Below, piece by piece: positions 17,070 through 25,862 of a DNA stretch of 64,000 nucleotides. Location of the stretch: NCBI GenBank assembly GCA_965207805.1, contig OZ242312.1, positions 496,001 through 560,000 on the forward strand, written 5' to 3'. Within the stretch, counting starts at the first letter, position 1, and each line of letters starts with the position of its first letter. The stretch is from Palauibacter sp965207805 (GTDB lineage Bacteria; Gemmatimonadota; Gemmatimonadetes; Palauibacterales; Palauibacteraceae). The notes beneath the pieces are model-generated. The model searched no databases and had not been told where the DNA came from. It saw nothing but the letters and a program-made list of their open reading frames with translations. The position numbers and the translations under genes are program-made.

Positions 17070-17834
17070 ATGCGTCTCGCAGGCACACGCGCTCTCGTCA
17101 CTGGTGGCTCGCGGAGCATCGGTCGGGCCATCGCGCTCGGGCTGGCCCGTGAGGGGGCGGACGTGGCGGTCAACTACCGGCGGAGCCGTGAGGACGCGAC
17201 GAGCGCTGTCCGTGAGATGGAGGCGATGGGACGCCGCGCGGTCGCGGTACAGGGATCGACCGACTCCCGTTCCGACGTCGAACGTTTCGTCGCGGAGGCG
17301 CATGACTTTCTGGGTGGGCTCGACATCCTCGTGAACAACGCCGGGATCCTGAGACGCACGCCGTTCCTCGAGATCGACGAGGAGGAGTGGGACGCCATCC
17401 AGGGCGTCAACCTGAAGGGGTACTTCCTCGTCGGTCAGGCGGTCGCGCGCCGCATGGTCGAGGCGGGAACGGCGGGCGCCATCGTCAACGTGTCATCCGC
17501 CGGGCAGGCGGTGGCCGCCCCCAACCTCACCCACTACTGCGTGTCGAAAGCGGGGGTCGAGATGCTCACGAAGCAGATGGCGCTCGAACTCGCGCCGCAC
17601 GGGATCCGGGTGAACGCCATCGCGCCGGGGCTGATCGAGACCGACCTGAACCGCGCCGATATTGCGCAGGACGAATTCCGCGAGCGTCGCCTCGCCCGCA
17701 TCCCGCTGCGTAAAATCGGGGTTCCCGACGACGTCGTGGGGGCCGTCGTGTACCTTGCGTCGAACGACGAGGCGAGCCTCGTGACGGGTGCCTCCCTGTT
17801 CATCGATGCCGGCCAGACGATCTGGGGCGCGTAG
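17070..17834 (+). CDS. SDR-family oxidoreductase (3-oxoacyl-ACP reductase-like)
   Basis: The 254-residue classical short-chain dehydrogenase has the cofactor loop TGGSRSIGRAIA, NNAG near residue 90, catalytic Ser in VSSAGQ and the YxxxK pair in YCVSKAG. It should reduce or oxidise a carbonyl/alcohol with NAD(P). It is the first gene of a likely five-gene operon with an SRPBCC protein (9-base gap) and a TRAP transporter. A role in metabolising the transported substrate is more likely than fatty acid synthesis. ATG 17070 starts the Rossmann fold directly; the longer frame upstream is non-coding in character. Confidence 0.9.
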   Translation: MRLAGTRALVTGGSRSIGRAIALGLAREGADVAVNYRRSREDATSAVREMEAMGRRAVAVQGSTDSRSDVERFVAEAHDFLGGLDILVNNAGILRRTPFLEIDEEEWDAIQGVNLKGYFLVGQAVARRMVEAGTAGAIVNVSSAGQAVAAPNLTHYCVSKAGVEMLTKQMALELAPHGIRVNAIAPGLIETDLNRADIAQDEFRERRLARIPLRKIGVPDDVVGAVVYLASNDEASLVTGASLFIDAGQTIWGA

Positions 17835-17843
17835 GGAGCGGCC

Positions 17844-18326
17844 ATGGCGACCGATACTGAAGACCGCATCCATGTGGAGAGAACCGGCGTCGTCGCGATG
17901 GCGCTACCGTTTGCGGAGGCGTTCCCGCTGTTCAGCGCGGAGGGTGAGCGGCGGTGGGTCGCAGGGTGGGATCCGCGCTACGTGCATCCCGGTGAACCCC
18001 ATGCCGGTGAAGGTCTCGTGTTCCAGACTACGAAGGAAGGCGCGGGGACCGCGACGTGGGTCCAGACGCGACACGAGCCCGCGGCCGGTTCTGCGTCGTA
18101 CGTATATGTGATTCCGGACCACCACACCGCGATGGTGGACGTTCATGTGACCCCCGACGGTGACAGCCGAAGCCGGGCGTCCGTGACGTACCGCATGACG
18201 TCACTGTCAGCCGACGCGGACGGTTTCGTGCGAACATTCGGCGAGGACTTCGAGGATTTCATGGCGCACTGGGCCGAGGCGATCCAGCGACACGTCGTGG
18301 AAGGTGTCCCGCTCATTCACGACTGA
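17844..18326 (+). CDS. SRPBCC-family (START-like) protein
   Basis: The 160-residue protein follows the SRPBCC pattern: an early strand with FAEAFPLFSAEGERRWVAGWDP, strands ending in TATWVQTRHEP and YVYVIPDH, and a long C-terminal helix (FGEDFEDFMAHWAEAIQ). The fold binds hydrophobic ligands; the function is unknown. GGGAG precedes ATG 17844. It lies inside the SDR-TRAP operon and its end overlaps the next gene by 23 bases. Confidence 0.7.
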   Translation: MATDTEDRIHVERTGVVAMALPFAEAFPLFSAEGERRWVAGWDPRYVHPGEPHAGEGLVFQTTKEGAGTATWVQTRHEPAAGSASYVYVIPDHHTAMVDVHVTPDGDSRSRASVTYRMTSLSADADGFVRTFGEDFEDFMAHWAEAIQRHVVEGVPLIHD

Positions 18327-19407
18327 ACGCGGAGGCGGCACCGCGCTGTGCCGCGACCGGGACCGGCGCGAGCGACTAGCGCGGGTCCCGGTCGGCCTGC
18401 TGCCGGCTCTGGGGGCGGCCCTCCTGACGGGGGCGTGCGGCAATCCCAACAGCGGTGAATCCAACCCGTCGGCCGAAGGGCGCACATGGGAGGTTCGCTT
18501 CTCCCACGTGCTCTCGAGCACCTCCGAGTTCCATCTCATGGCGGAGCGCTTCCGGGATCTCATGCTCGACCGCACGGACGGACGGTTCCGGGTCGTCATC
18601 TATCCGTCCGGACAGCTCGGGGGAGAGCGCGTCGCCTTCGAGCAGATCCAGGTCGGCGCGGTCCACATGGCCATCACGGGTACCCCCGTGCTCTCGGGCT
18701 GGGTGCCTGAGACACAGGTCTTCGATCTCCCCTTCCTGTTCGAGACCCGGGACCACGGGCTCGCGGTGATGAACGGTCCGGTGGGAGACGGGTGGCGCGA
18801 CCTCCTCCTTGAGCGCACGGGCGTCCGCTCGCTGGGCTTCCTCGACTACGGGTTCCGCCACGTCTACAACCGGCGCCGGCCCATCGAGGCGCCCGAGGAC
18901 CTCGCCGGCCTCAAGCTCCGGGTCCTCCAGAACGCGACGTACCTGGCGGCCTATTCCGCGCTGGGCGTCCAGGCGACGCCGATGAACTACGGCGAGGTCT
19001 ACTCCGCGCTCCAGCAGGGTGTGATCGACGGCGGGGAGGCGAACGCGGTCGGCTTCGTAAGCAGCCGGCTCCACGAGGTGGCGAAGTTCTACAGCTTCAC
19101 AGCCATTACCTACAACCCCATCACCCTCCTCGTGAACGAACCGTTCTACCGGGGCCTTCCCGCCGATATCCGGGAGACCGTCGACCGTTCCGCGGCTGAG
19201 GCGCTTGCCTACCAGAGCGAAGTCGCGCGCCGCATGGAGGCGGACGCCATCGTGGAGATGCGCGCGGCCGGCGTGGAGATCTCGCGCCCGAACCTGGCGC
19301 CGTTCGCCCCGGCCGTCAGACCGCGGATATGGGACGAACTGGCGAATCGGCTGCCGGACGGCGAAGCGCTGATCGCAAGGTTGGTGGCTTCGACGGAGCG
19401 CCGATGA
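18304..19407 (+). CDS. dctP: TRAP transporter substrate-binding lipoprotein DctP
   Basis: This is the periplasmic solute receptor of a TRAP transporter. A lipobox LLTGAC near residue 40 marks lipid anchoring. The DctP fold shows WEVRFSHVLSSTSEFH at the N-terminus and LKLRVLQNATY, the region of the conserved Arg that binds the substrate carboxylate. YSALQQGVIDGGEANA follows. The start is unclear: GTG 18304 overlaps the SRPBCC gene by 23 bases and has no good ribosome binding site. Its end overlaps DctQ as ATGA. The substrate is an organic acid of unknown identity. Confidence 0.9.
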   Translation: MSRSFTTERGGGTALCRDRDRRERLARVPVGLLPALGAALLTGACGNPNSGESNPSAEGRTWEVRFSHVLSSTSEFHLMAERFRDLMLDRTDGRFRVVIYPSGQLGGERVAFEQIQVGAVHMAITGTPVLSGWVPETQVFDLPFLFETRDHGLAVMNGPVGDGWRDLLLERTGVRSLGFLDYGFRHVYNRRRPIEAPEDLAGLKLRVLQNATYLAAYSALGVQATPMNYGEVYSALQQGVIDGGEANAVGFVSSRLHEVAKFYSFTAITYNPITLLVNEPFYRGLPADIRETVDRSAAEALAYQSEVARRMEADAIVEMRAAGVEISRPNLAPFAPAVRPRIWDELANRLPDGEALIARLVASTERR

Positions 19408-19925
19408 CGAAGCGGCTGCGGGTGTTCAACGGGCTCCTGGTGAGGCTTGAAACCTACGCCGTCGGCATTCTTGTGATCGCGGTCTGCGACGTGGTTCTCC
19501 TCCAGGTGTTGATGCGCTACCTCTTCGCCTATCCGAATCCGTGGAGCGAGGAGGTGTCGCGCTTCTGCTTCATCTGGATGTCGCTGCTCGGGGCCTCGCT
19601 CGCGGTGGCGCATCGGTCTCATTTCCGGTTCGACCAGGTCACGGGGCGGCTGCCTGCGCGCGCGAGGAAGGCGGTGGAGACGTCCGCGGCGGCGGCCGTG
19701 CTACTGTTCGCACTCCTCCTCATCGGCACGGGCGTCGCCCTGATGGACCTCACCATGGGAGAGCGTTCCGCCGCGCTGAACCTGCCTGTCGCGCTTGTCT
19801 ATGCCGCCGCGCCGGTGTCCGGCTTGTTCATGGCGATCCACATGCTGGCGGGTCCGACGACCGCCGATTCGGATCGGCGGCTCGCGGCGGGGGTTGAGGA
19901 TCTTCCGGCCGAGGGCGGCGGCTGA
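19404..19925 (+). CDS. dctQ: TRAP transporter small permease DctQ
   Basis: The 173-residue membrane protein has four hydrophobic segments and the DctQ signature NPWSEEVSRFCFIWMSLLGA. It is the small membrane subunit that pairs with DctM. ATG 19404 overlaps the DctP stop by 4 bases, and its stop shares one base with the DctM start, so all three are translationally coupled. Confidence 0.9.
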   Translation: MTKRLRVFNGLLVRLETYAVGILVIAVCDVVLLQVLMRYLFAYPNPWSEEVSRFCFIWMSLLGASLAVAHRSHFRFDQVTGRLPARARKAVETSAAAAVLLFALLLIGTGVALMDLTMGERSAALNLPVALVYAAAPVSGLFMAIHMLAGPTTADSDRRLAAGVEDLPAEGGG

Positions 19926-21199
19926 TGGGCGGCCTCCTCCTCGGCGCGTTCGGCGTCCTGGTGCTTGCCGCGGTGCCCATCGGCTTCGCGCTCGCGCTCG
20001 CCGCCATCATCGCCATTCTGGTGGCGGACCTCCCGCTCGTCATCATCCCGCAGCAGATCGTCGCGGGGATGGATTCGTTCCCCATGCTCGCGGTGCCTCT
20101 GTTCATCCTCGCCGGCTACCTGATGGACGTCGGAGGGATCAGCCGCCGCCTGGTGACGCTGGCCCGCGCCCTCGTGGGCCACCTCCCCGGAGGGCTCGGG
20201 CAGGTGGTCGTCATGGCCGAGGTGTTCTTTTCCGGCGTGTCAGGCTCGACGTCCGCGGACGCGGCCGCCGTCGGCGGCATCATGGTGCCCCAACTGACCG
20301 CGAACGGATACGGCCGGGCGCGCGCCACGGCGATCGTCTCCGCCGCGTGCGGCATGGGCATCCTCATTCCGCCCGCCATCGTGATGGTCGTGTACGGCGT
20401 CATCGGGAACGTCTCCATCGGCGCCCTGTTCGTCGCCTCGATCGTGCCCGCGCTCCTCATCGCCACAGGCCTGATGACGCAGATCGGGTGGCAGGCGCGG
20501 AGGGAAGGGTGGCCGCGAGGGGAGCGCGCCTCGTTGGCGGAACTCCGCCGCGCGATGACCGACGCCGTGCTTCCGCTCTTCATGATCGTCGTCATCCTGG
20601 GAGGCATCCGCTTCGGACTCTTTACCCCCACGGAGGCGGCAGCGGTCGCCGTCGCCTACGCGTTGCTCCTGGCCGGACTGGTGTACCGATCCCTTACCCT
20701 CGCGGAGCTGTGGCAGAAGGTCATTCAGACCGCCGTCGTGTCGGGGATGGTGCTGTTCGTCGTCGGCGCGGCACACCTTCTGGGCTGGGTCCTCGCCGTC
20801 CTGCAGGTGCCGCAGACGCTCGCGTCGACTGTCGTGGGGATCGGAGGCGGCCAGATCGGCTTCATGCTCCTCACGATTCTCGTCTTCCTTCCGCTCGGCG
20901 CCATCCTCGAGGGCGTGCCCGCCGTCGTCCTGCTGACGCCGATCCTCCTGCCCCTCGCGACGCAACTCGGGATCGACCCCGTGCACTTCGGCGCCGTGAT
21001 CGTGGCCACCCAGGGGATCTCCGTCTTCCTGCCGCCCGTGGGCGTGAGCCTGCTCGTGGCCTGCTCGGTGGGAGGCGTCGAGCCGGCGGAGGTCGCCCGC
21101 CCGCTCTGGCCCTACCTCGCGCTGATGCTGGCGCTCACGGTCGCCATCGCCTTCCTGCCCGGCGTCGTCCTGTTCCTGCCGGAACTGCTCGGGTATTGA
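19925..21199 (+). CDS. dctM: TRAP transporter large permease DctM
   Basis: This 424-residue protein has about twelve membrane segments and typical DctM features: IPQQIVAGMDSFPMLAVPLF, FFSGVSGSTSADAAAVGGIM and FTPTEAAAVAVAYALL. It is the sodium-driven transport subunit of the DctPQM system. It ends the operon that starts with the SDR gene at 17070. Confidence 0.93.
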   Translation: MGGLLLGAFGVLVLAAVPIGFALALAAIIAILVADLPLVIIPQQIVAGMDSFPMLAVPLFILAGYLMDVGGISRRLVTLARALVGHLPGGLGQVVVMAEVFFSGVSGSTSADAAAVGGIMVPQLTANGYGRARATAIVSAACGMGILIPPAIVMVVYGVIGNVSIGALFVASIVPALLIATGLMTQIGWQARREGWPRGERASLAELRRAMTDAVLPLFMIVVILGGIRFGLFTPTEAAAVAVAYALLLAGLVYRSLTLAELWQKVIQTAVVSGMVLFVVGAAHLLGWVLAVLQVPQTLASTVVGIGGGQIGFMLLTILVFLPLGAILEGVPAVVLLTPILLPLATQLGIDPVHFGAVIVATQGISVFLPPVGVSLLVACSVGGVEPAEVARPLWPYLALMLALTVAIAFLPGVVLFLPELLGY

Positions 21200-21248
21200 A
21201 GGGTCTGAGATTCTCGAACGAAGCGGGTTGGGAATGGGAGGATCGCTG

Positions 21249-21515
21249 ATGCGTTTTCCGATCGTGGTTCACAAGGACGCGGACAACGGGTATGGCGTGA
21301 CCGTGCCCGATCTTCCCGGCTGTTTCTCAGCCAGCGACACGTTGGACGAAGTGATCGAATCGGCCCGGGAAGCGATCGCGTGTCATATCGAGGGGCTGCT
21401 GATGGACGGCGAACCGGTCCCGGCCCGGACCTCGCTGGAAGCACACCAGGGGAACGACGATTATCGGGGCGGTGTGTGGGCGATCGTCGACGTCGACATC
21501 TCGGACGGCGAATAG
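21249..21515 (+). CDS. HicB-like antitoxin-fold protein (orphan)
   Basis: The 88-residue protein has the HicB partial RNase-H-like fold: FPIVVHKDADNGYGVTVPDL, PGCFSASDTLDEVIESAREA, then IEGLLMDGEPVP. ATG 21249 has GGGAGG with 7-base spacing. HicB normally neutralises HicA, an mRNA interferase of about 60 residues. No HicA is seen on either side: a GNAT gene follows after 8 bases. HicB without HicA is common and of unknown role. Confidence 0.8.
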   Translation: MRFPIVVHKDADNGYGVTVPDLPGCFSASDTLDEVIESAREAIACHIEGLLMDGEPVPARTSLEAHQGNDDYRGGVWAIVDVDISDGE

Positions 21516-21523
21516 GCTGAACG

Positions 21524-22069
21524 ATGGAGACACGGGAGTTTGAGATCGGAACGGAGCGGTTGCTGCTCCGGCCGCATCGCCTGGAAGACGTGGACGACAT
21601 ATTCGAGTTCGCCCGCGATCCGGAGTGGGGCCGATACCTGACGGCGCCGATGCCCTACCTGCGGGAACACGCGGTGGAGTTCGTGGAGGATCGGATCCGC
21701 ATGTCACGGGACCTGTGGCCGGTGTGGGCGATGGTCCTGGAAGGGAAGGTCGTCGGCGGCATCGGCATCGAGATCGACGTCGAACATGCGACGGGAGCCC
21801 TGGGTTACTCGCTCGCGAAGGAGCATTGGGGCAGCGGCCTGACGGTGGAGGCGGCCCGCGCCGTCGTCGGCTGGGCGTTCCGTGAGCGCGGACTCGCGAA
21901 GGTGTACGCGTACGCCGATGCGCGAAACGCGGCGTCTGTGCGGGTGATGGAAAAGCTGGGCATGACCCGCGAGGGGATGTTGCGCAGCCACCGGACGCTG
22001 CGGGAGGAGCGGGTCGACGACGTGTACTACGGACTCCTCAGGGAAGAGTGGGAGAGGGACGAAGGCTGA
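21524..22069 (+). CDS. GNAT-family acetyltransferase (RimJ/RimL type)
   Basis: The 181-residue protein has the RimJ/RimL-like layout: TERLLLRPHRLEDVDDIFEF at the start, LGYSLAKEHWGSGLTVEAAR for the acetyl-CoA site and RNAASVRVMEKLGM with EGMLRSHRTLR at the end. Such enzymes acetylate protein N-termini or small amines. It is 8 bases behind the HicB-like gene and converges on the flavin-reductase gene. Confidence 0.88.
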   Translation: METREFEIGTERLLLRPHRLEDVDDIFEFARDPEWGRYLTAPMPYLREHAVEFVEDRIRMSRDLWPVWAMVLEGKVVGGIGIEIDVEHATGALGYSLAKEHWGSGLTVEAARAVVGWAFRERGLAKVYAYADARNAASVRVMEKLGMTREGMLRSHRTLREERVDDVYYGLLREEWERDEG

Positions 22070-22078
22070 GTCGAGCCG

Positions 22079-22804
22079 TCAGTACTTGATGTCGGTTCGG
22101 CCGACCGTCATTCCGATGTTGCCGACCGGCCGACCCATCGTGTAGTGCTCGCCGCTCCCGGCGGTCATCCCGAAGAAGTCCACGGCGGGCACGATCAGGC
22201 GCCCGGCGTCGTCGACCGCACCCTCGATGACGGTCGTCGCCACGACCTCCGCGAGGAAGATCTTCCGCTCGGGCGGCACCTCGAGGGAGTCGAAGATCCG
22301 GCACTCGCAATGGATCGGGGACTCCTCCACCGTGGGCGCATCGACGACCGTCGCCGCGCCGCGCGTCAGACCCGAGAGCTCGAACTTGTCGGCCACGCGT
22401 CCGGAGTTCATGTCGACGGTGTCGAACGCCTCGACCATCGATGCGAGCGGGACGTTGAGCACGAACTCGTTGTGCATGTCCAGGAGTTCCCTCGCCTGAT
22501 GCTCGAAGGCCGCGCTCACCCCGATCTGGGGCGGATCGCCGCTCACGACAAACGTCCACAGCACCGAGATCTCGTCCGGGTCGCCGGGCCGCCCGTTCAC
22601 GGTGAGCAGGATCGCCGGGACGGGCGGGAGCATCGGCCCCGGCTCCGCGAGCGAGCGGCGAGGCCCGGTGAGCGGCGACGGTGGCCTACCCCCGCCCACC
22701 GGCATCCCCTCGTCGGGTGCACATCCCCAAACGGCAGCAACCGCGGCGGCCGCCGAGCCACTCCCCAGAAACCGCCTCCGCGACCAGCCGTCCGTTGCTG
22801 ACAT
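22079..22804 (-). CDS. Tat-exported flavin reductase-like (FMN-binding split barrel) protein
   Basis: The 241-residue product has a twin-arginine signal (SRRRFLG, hydrophobic stretch, Cys near residue 31 that may be lipidated). The flavin-reductase-like split barrel follows, with ISVLWTFVVSGDPPQIGVSA and NEFVLNVPL. Proteins of this fold bind FMN and reduce flavin or act in small monooxygenase systems; export is unusual. ATG 22804 is preferred to GTG 22813, which would leave only two bases after GGAGG. It is the last gene of the leftward operon, 45 bases after the sterol-reductase-like gene. Confidence 0.75.
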   Translation of the reverse strand: MSATDGWSRRRFLGSGSAAAAVAAVWGCAPDEGMPVGGGRPPSPLTGPRRSLAEPGPMLPPVPAILLTVNGRPGDPDEISVLWTFVVSGDPPQIGVSAAFEHQARELLDMHNEFVLNVPLASMVEAFDTVDMNSGRVADKFELSGLTRGAATVVDAPTVEESPIHCECRIFDSLEVPPERKIFLAEVVATTVIEGAVDDAGRLIVPAVDFFGMTAGSGEHYTMGRPVGNIGMTVGRTDIKY

Positions 22805-22849
22805 CTCTCTCACCGCCTCCTTGCGGATGACTCGCTATTCGACCCGACA

Positions 22850-23989
22850 TCAATAGATGCCGGGAATGATCCGATATCTGACCCGTGCCTGGTACTCGGC
22901 CCACTTCTCGGGGCCGTATTTTTCGGCGCAGAACTTGTCGTCGAAGCGCTGTCGGAAAATGAACAGTCCGACGATGAAGACGAAGTAGGTCCAGGCCCAG
23001 GGGTTGGCGAAATAGCCGAACACGAGGGCGATGGAGAGGGAGAAGAGGCCCTCGCCGAGATAGTTGAAGTGGCGGGCGACGCCCCACAGGCCGCTGCACA
23101 GGATCTTGCGGTCGCCGGCCTCGATGTACTCGGGCTCGATGAGGCCGAGGAACTTGCGCTCGGGCCACCGCTTGAAGGTGTACTTCTGCATGTTGGCACC
23201 GCGCGTGATGCCCCATGCGACGAGGAACAGCGCCGGGGCGCCGATCAACCACACCTGTCGCCAGGGCGCCGCGAAGCCGGGGTCCGGGTACACGGCCAGG
23301 CCCCACAGCGGCAGGATGTAGAGCCACCCGTACACCATGATCCCGCCCCAGATCATCTTGAAGCCGAGCTTCTCGTGGATCACGTCGTACGTGTACAGCT
23401 GGACGCGCTCGAAGATGAAGTAGTCGAAGACGTAGAACGTGAGGAACCCCGCGTACAGGAAGACGCCGGGGTTGGAGTCCGCGCCGAAGAGCCCGTAGTG
23501 GTACGCGGCTCCGGAGAGGGCGTTCAGCGACAGCATGGTCCCGCCGACGACGTACAGGAACATCTTCACGTCGAAGCGTTCGTTGAAGAACGAAAGCTCG
23601 AGGACGCGCCCTTCCCAGAGGGCGGCGAGCGGGCGCTTCACCTTGCCGCGCGACCCGCCGAACACGGCGAGGAGGGCGAAGACCAGGCACATGACCGTGC
23701 CGCCGGCCACCTGGTAGACGGTGGACCGGTAGAACCAGTCCCGCGGCATCCCGGTGAGTTCGAGCGCCCACACGACCTCGGCGAGCACGAACACCAGCAG
23801 ACCGTTCAGTCGGTAGCTGCGGGGCTCGCCGGTCTCCGGGTTGATGACGTAACCCGGGACCCGCCTTCCAGGCAGCATGATCTGTACGAGGAAAAACGCG
23901 GCGCAGATCGCAAGCGGCGTGAGGAAGCCGGCAAATGCTTCGGTCCCGGACAGCTCGAACAGGTGGCCGATGCCAAGCCATTCAATCAT
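22850..23989 (-). CDS. ERG4/ERG24-family sterol reductase homologue
   Basis: This 379-residue membrane protein has eight to ten hydrophobic segments and both family signatures near its C-terminus: LCSGLWGVARHFNYLGEG and KYGPEKWAEYQARVRYRIIPGIY in part. The family reduces sterol C14-15 or C24(28) double bonds with NADPH and includes bacterial C14 reductases of sterol-making species. No squalene epoxidase, oxidosqualene cyclase or CYP51 is in the window, so the substrate could be an imported sterol or another isoprenoid. It overlaps the DUF1801 gene by one base in a leftward operon. Confidence 0.85.
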   Translation of the reverse strand: MIEWLGIGHLFELSGTEAFAGFLTPLAICAAFFLVQIMLPGRRVPGYVINPETGEPRSYRLNGLLVFVLAEVVWALELTGMPRDWFYRSTVYQVAGGTVMCLVFALLAVFGGSRGKVKRPLAALWEGRVLELSFFNERFDVKMFLYVVGGTMLSLNALSGAAYHYGLFGADSNPGVFLYAGFLTFYVFDYFIFERVQLYTYDVIHEKLGFKMIWGGIMVYGWLYILPLWGLAVYPDPGFAAPWRQVWLIGAPALFLVAWGITRGANMQKYTFKRWPERKFLGLIEPEYIEAGDRKILCSGLWGVARHFNYLGEGLFSLSIALVFGYFANPWAWTYFVFIVGLFIFRQRFDDKFCAEKYGPEKWAEYQARVRYRIIPGIY

Positions 23990-24333
23990 CAGAAAAGATC
24001 CTCCCCGGGGAACGCCGATGCCTGCCGGAGCCAGTCTGCCAGGAGATCCTCGTCCGGCTCGTCGTCCTCGTAGATGTGGAAGTAGCGCACCTGCTCGTGC
24101 TTCGATTCCACCGGCGGCGCGGGACGCAGCGAGGCGCCGTTGAGGAAGGTCACCTTGACGTACCGCGTGAAGCAGTGGAACGAGAGGAACCAGCCCCGGT
24201 CTTCGATGCCGTAGAAGGGCGAGTTCCAGCGGACCGCCCTGCGGACATCAGGCACGTTACGCTCGATGAGCGCGTCGAGGTGGCGGCCGACCTCCCGTTT
24301 CCAACCCGGCATGGCCGTGATGTACGCCTGCAC
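23989..24333 (-). CDS. DUF1801 domain protein
   Basis: The 114-residue product has the DUF1801 pattern: PGWKREVGRHLDALI, RRAVRWNSPFYGIEDRGWF and the C-terminal helix. No biochemical function is established. GTG 24333 is the first standard start. The frame stays open upstream, and the residues before it (NPQIPKGDGDAPVQAY) look like the N-terminus of homologues. Translation may therefore begin at a CTG at 24396, six bases after the preceding gene. The stop shares one base with the next gene. Confidence 0.75.
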   Translation of the reverse strand: MQAYITAMPGWKREVGRHLDALIERNVPDVRRAVRWNSPFYGIEDRGWFLSFHCFTRYVKVTFLNGASLRPAPPVESKHEQVRYFHIYEDDEPDEDLLADWLRQASAFPGEDLF

Positions 24334-24401
24334 GGGCGCATCTCCATCCCCCTTCGGAATCTGGGGATTGCCGCCGGAGAGGAGTTTCGCGACCAGGGCC
24401 G

Positions 24402-25862
24402 CTATCCCTCAGTTCTCGCGAACCGCAGGTTCCTGACCCGCCCGGCGTCGACGATCAGCGCCTCGTACCGGCCGCCGACGAGTTCGGAGAAGCGGAGGGT
24501 CGGCCCGTCCTCGGTCGTGAGTTGTCCCTCCGATTCGGCCACGAGGGCGACCGGGTCCCGCCGGCCGACGTGCAGCGTGAGCCCGGCAGCGCCGTCCTCC
24601 ACGATCCGATACGTGGCGTCCAACTCGGGACTGTAGAAGGATCCGGCGTAACGCGCGCGGTTCGGAACGTCGTGGTCGAGCGGAGCCTCGGGAGCGTCCT
24701 CGTCCGCGGCCTGCATCTCCTCCTCTCCCTCCGCGACGTCCTCGGGCGGATCCATCGCGTCTTCCAGGTAGATCTCGGCCGTGCTCGCGATGAGGGCCAT
24801 GGGATCGATCCGCGACCGGTTGCACAGGGCGACGAACGAGTAGCCGGCGTCGGGATAGCGGGACATGCCCGTGCGGTAGCCCACCCACGAGCCACTGTGC
24901 CGCACCGTGGCCAGCCCCCGGTGTTCGCCGTGGGAGAGACCGAAGGCGTAGGGAATCGTGTCGCCGGAGGTGAGCACGCCCCGCTCGTGCATGAGCGCGA
25001 CCCATTCGGGTCCGCCGACCGTGCCCTCGGCGAGGTTGCGGTCCCACGCGGGCCACTCCTCCACCGACGTGTAGATGCCGCCGTCCCCGACCACGTCGAG
25101 CGTCGTCATGTTGATCCGGAAGCCGTCCTCGGTGGGCGAATAGCCGGTCGCCCGGTCGGCGACGACTTCGTTGTGGTCGTCGTGGAAGTGCGTGCGAGGC
25201 ATGCCGAGGGGGTCGAAGAACTCGGCCTTGGCGAACTCCCGCAGGCTCTGTCCCGAAGCCTCGGCCACGATCTCGGCGAGCAGGACGTAACCGGAGTTGC
25301 TGTACAGGTACTCGGAGCCCGGAGGAAAGTTGAGCTCGCGCTGACGGTGGATCGCATCGAGGATGTCCTGATTCGTGATGAAATCCTCGCTCCGGTTCCC
25401 GGCCAGGGTGAAGAGCCCGAGGTAGTCGCGCACGCCGGACGTGTGGTGGATCAGGTGCCGGACCGTGGGAGGGTCGGCGTAGTCGGGGAATTCGGGGACG
25501 TAGCGCTGGACGGGAGCATCCAGATCCACCTCTCCCCGGAGGGCGAGCAGGGCGACCGCGCCGGCCGTGAACTGCTTGGAGACGGACGCGATGCGGTAGA
25601 TGGTCGCGGGGCCGTTCGGGATGCCGTGGTCGAGGTTGGCGGTGCCGTAGCCGGCGGAGTGGATCGGGCGGCCGTCCCGGATCACGGCCACGGAGCAGCC
25701 GGGTCCGTCGGCGCTGGCGTAGTCGGCGAAGACGGCGTCGACTTGGGCCTGCAGCTCGCCGTCGGCCCCCGGGGCGCAGCCTGTGAGCGCGCCGACCAGG
25801 ATCGCGGCCACGGCGGCCGTCCCGGCCGGATGACGGTCGGGGCACCGCGGGTGCGCGGTCAG
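24402..25862 (-). CDS. Serine hydrolase lipoprotein (class C beta-lactamase fold)
   Basis: The catalytic domain shows the nucleophile box SVSK in IASVSKQFTAG, YSN in YLYSNSGYVLL and a third box HSGSW. A lipobox (GALTGC) precedes it. The substrate is unknown. There is no ATG at the N-terminus: GTG 25811 would give a signal with no basic residues, while CTG 25862 gives a normal lipoprotein signal and overlaps the upstream HD gene stop as CTGA. I therefore list 25862. A C-terminal ~110-residue beta-rich domain follows an acidic linker. Confidence 0.8.
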   Translation of the reverse strand: MTAHPRCPDRHPAGTAAVAAILVGALTGCAPGADGELQAQVDAVFADYASADGPGCSVAVIRDGRPIHSAGYGTANLDHGIPNGPATIYRIASVSKQFTAGAVALLALRGEVDLDAPVQRYVPEFPDYADPPTVRHLIHHTSGVRDYLGLFTLAGNRSEDFITNQDILDAIHRQRELNFPPGSEYLYSNSGYVLLAEIVAEASGQSLREFAKAEFFDPLGMPRTHFHDDHNEVVADRATGYSPTEDGFRINMTTLDVVGDGGIYTSVEEWPAWDRNLAEGTVGGPEWVALMHERGVLTSGDTIPYAFGLSHGEHRGLATVRHSGSWVGYRTGMSRYPDAGYSFVALCNRSRIDPMALIASTAEIYLEDAMDPPEDVAEGEEEMQAADEDAPEAPLDHDVPNRARYAGSFYSPELDATYRIVEDGAAGLTLHVGRRDPVALVAESEGQLTTEDGPTLRFSELVGGRYEALIVDAGRVRNLRFARTEG

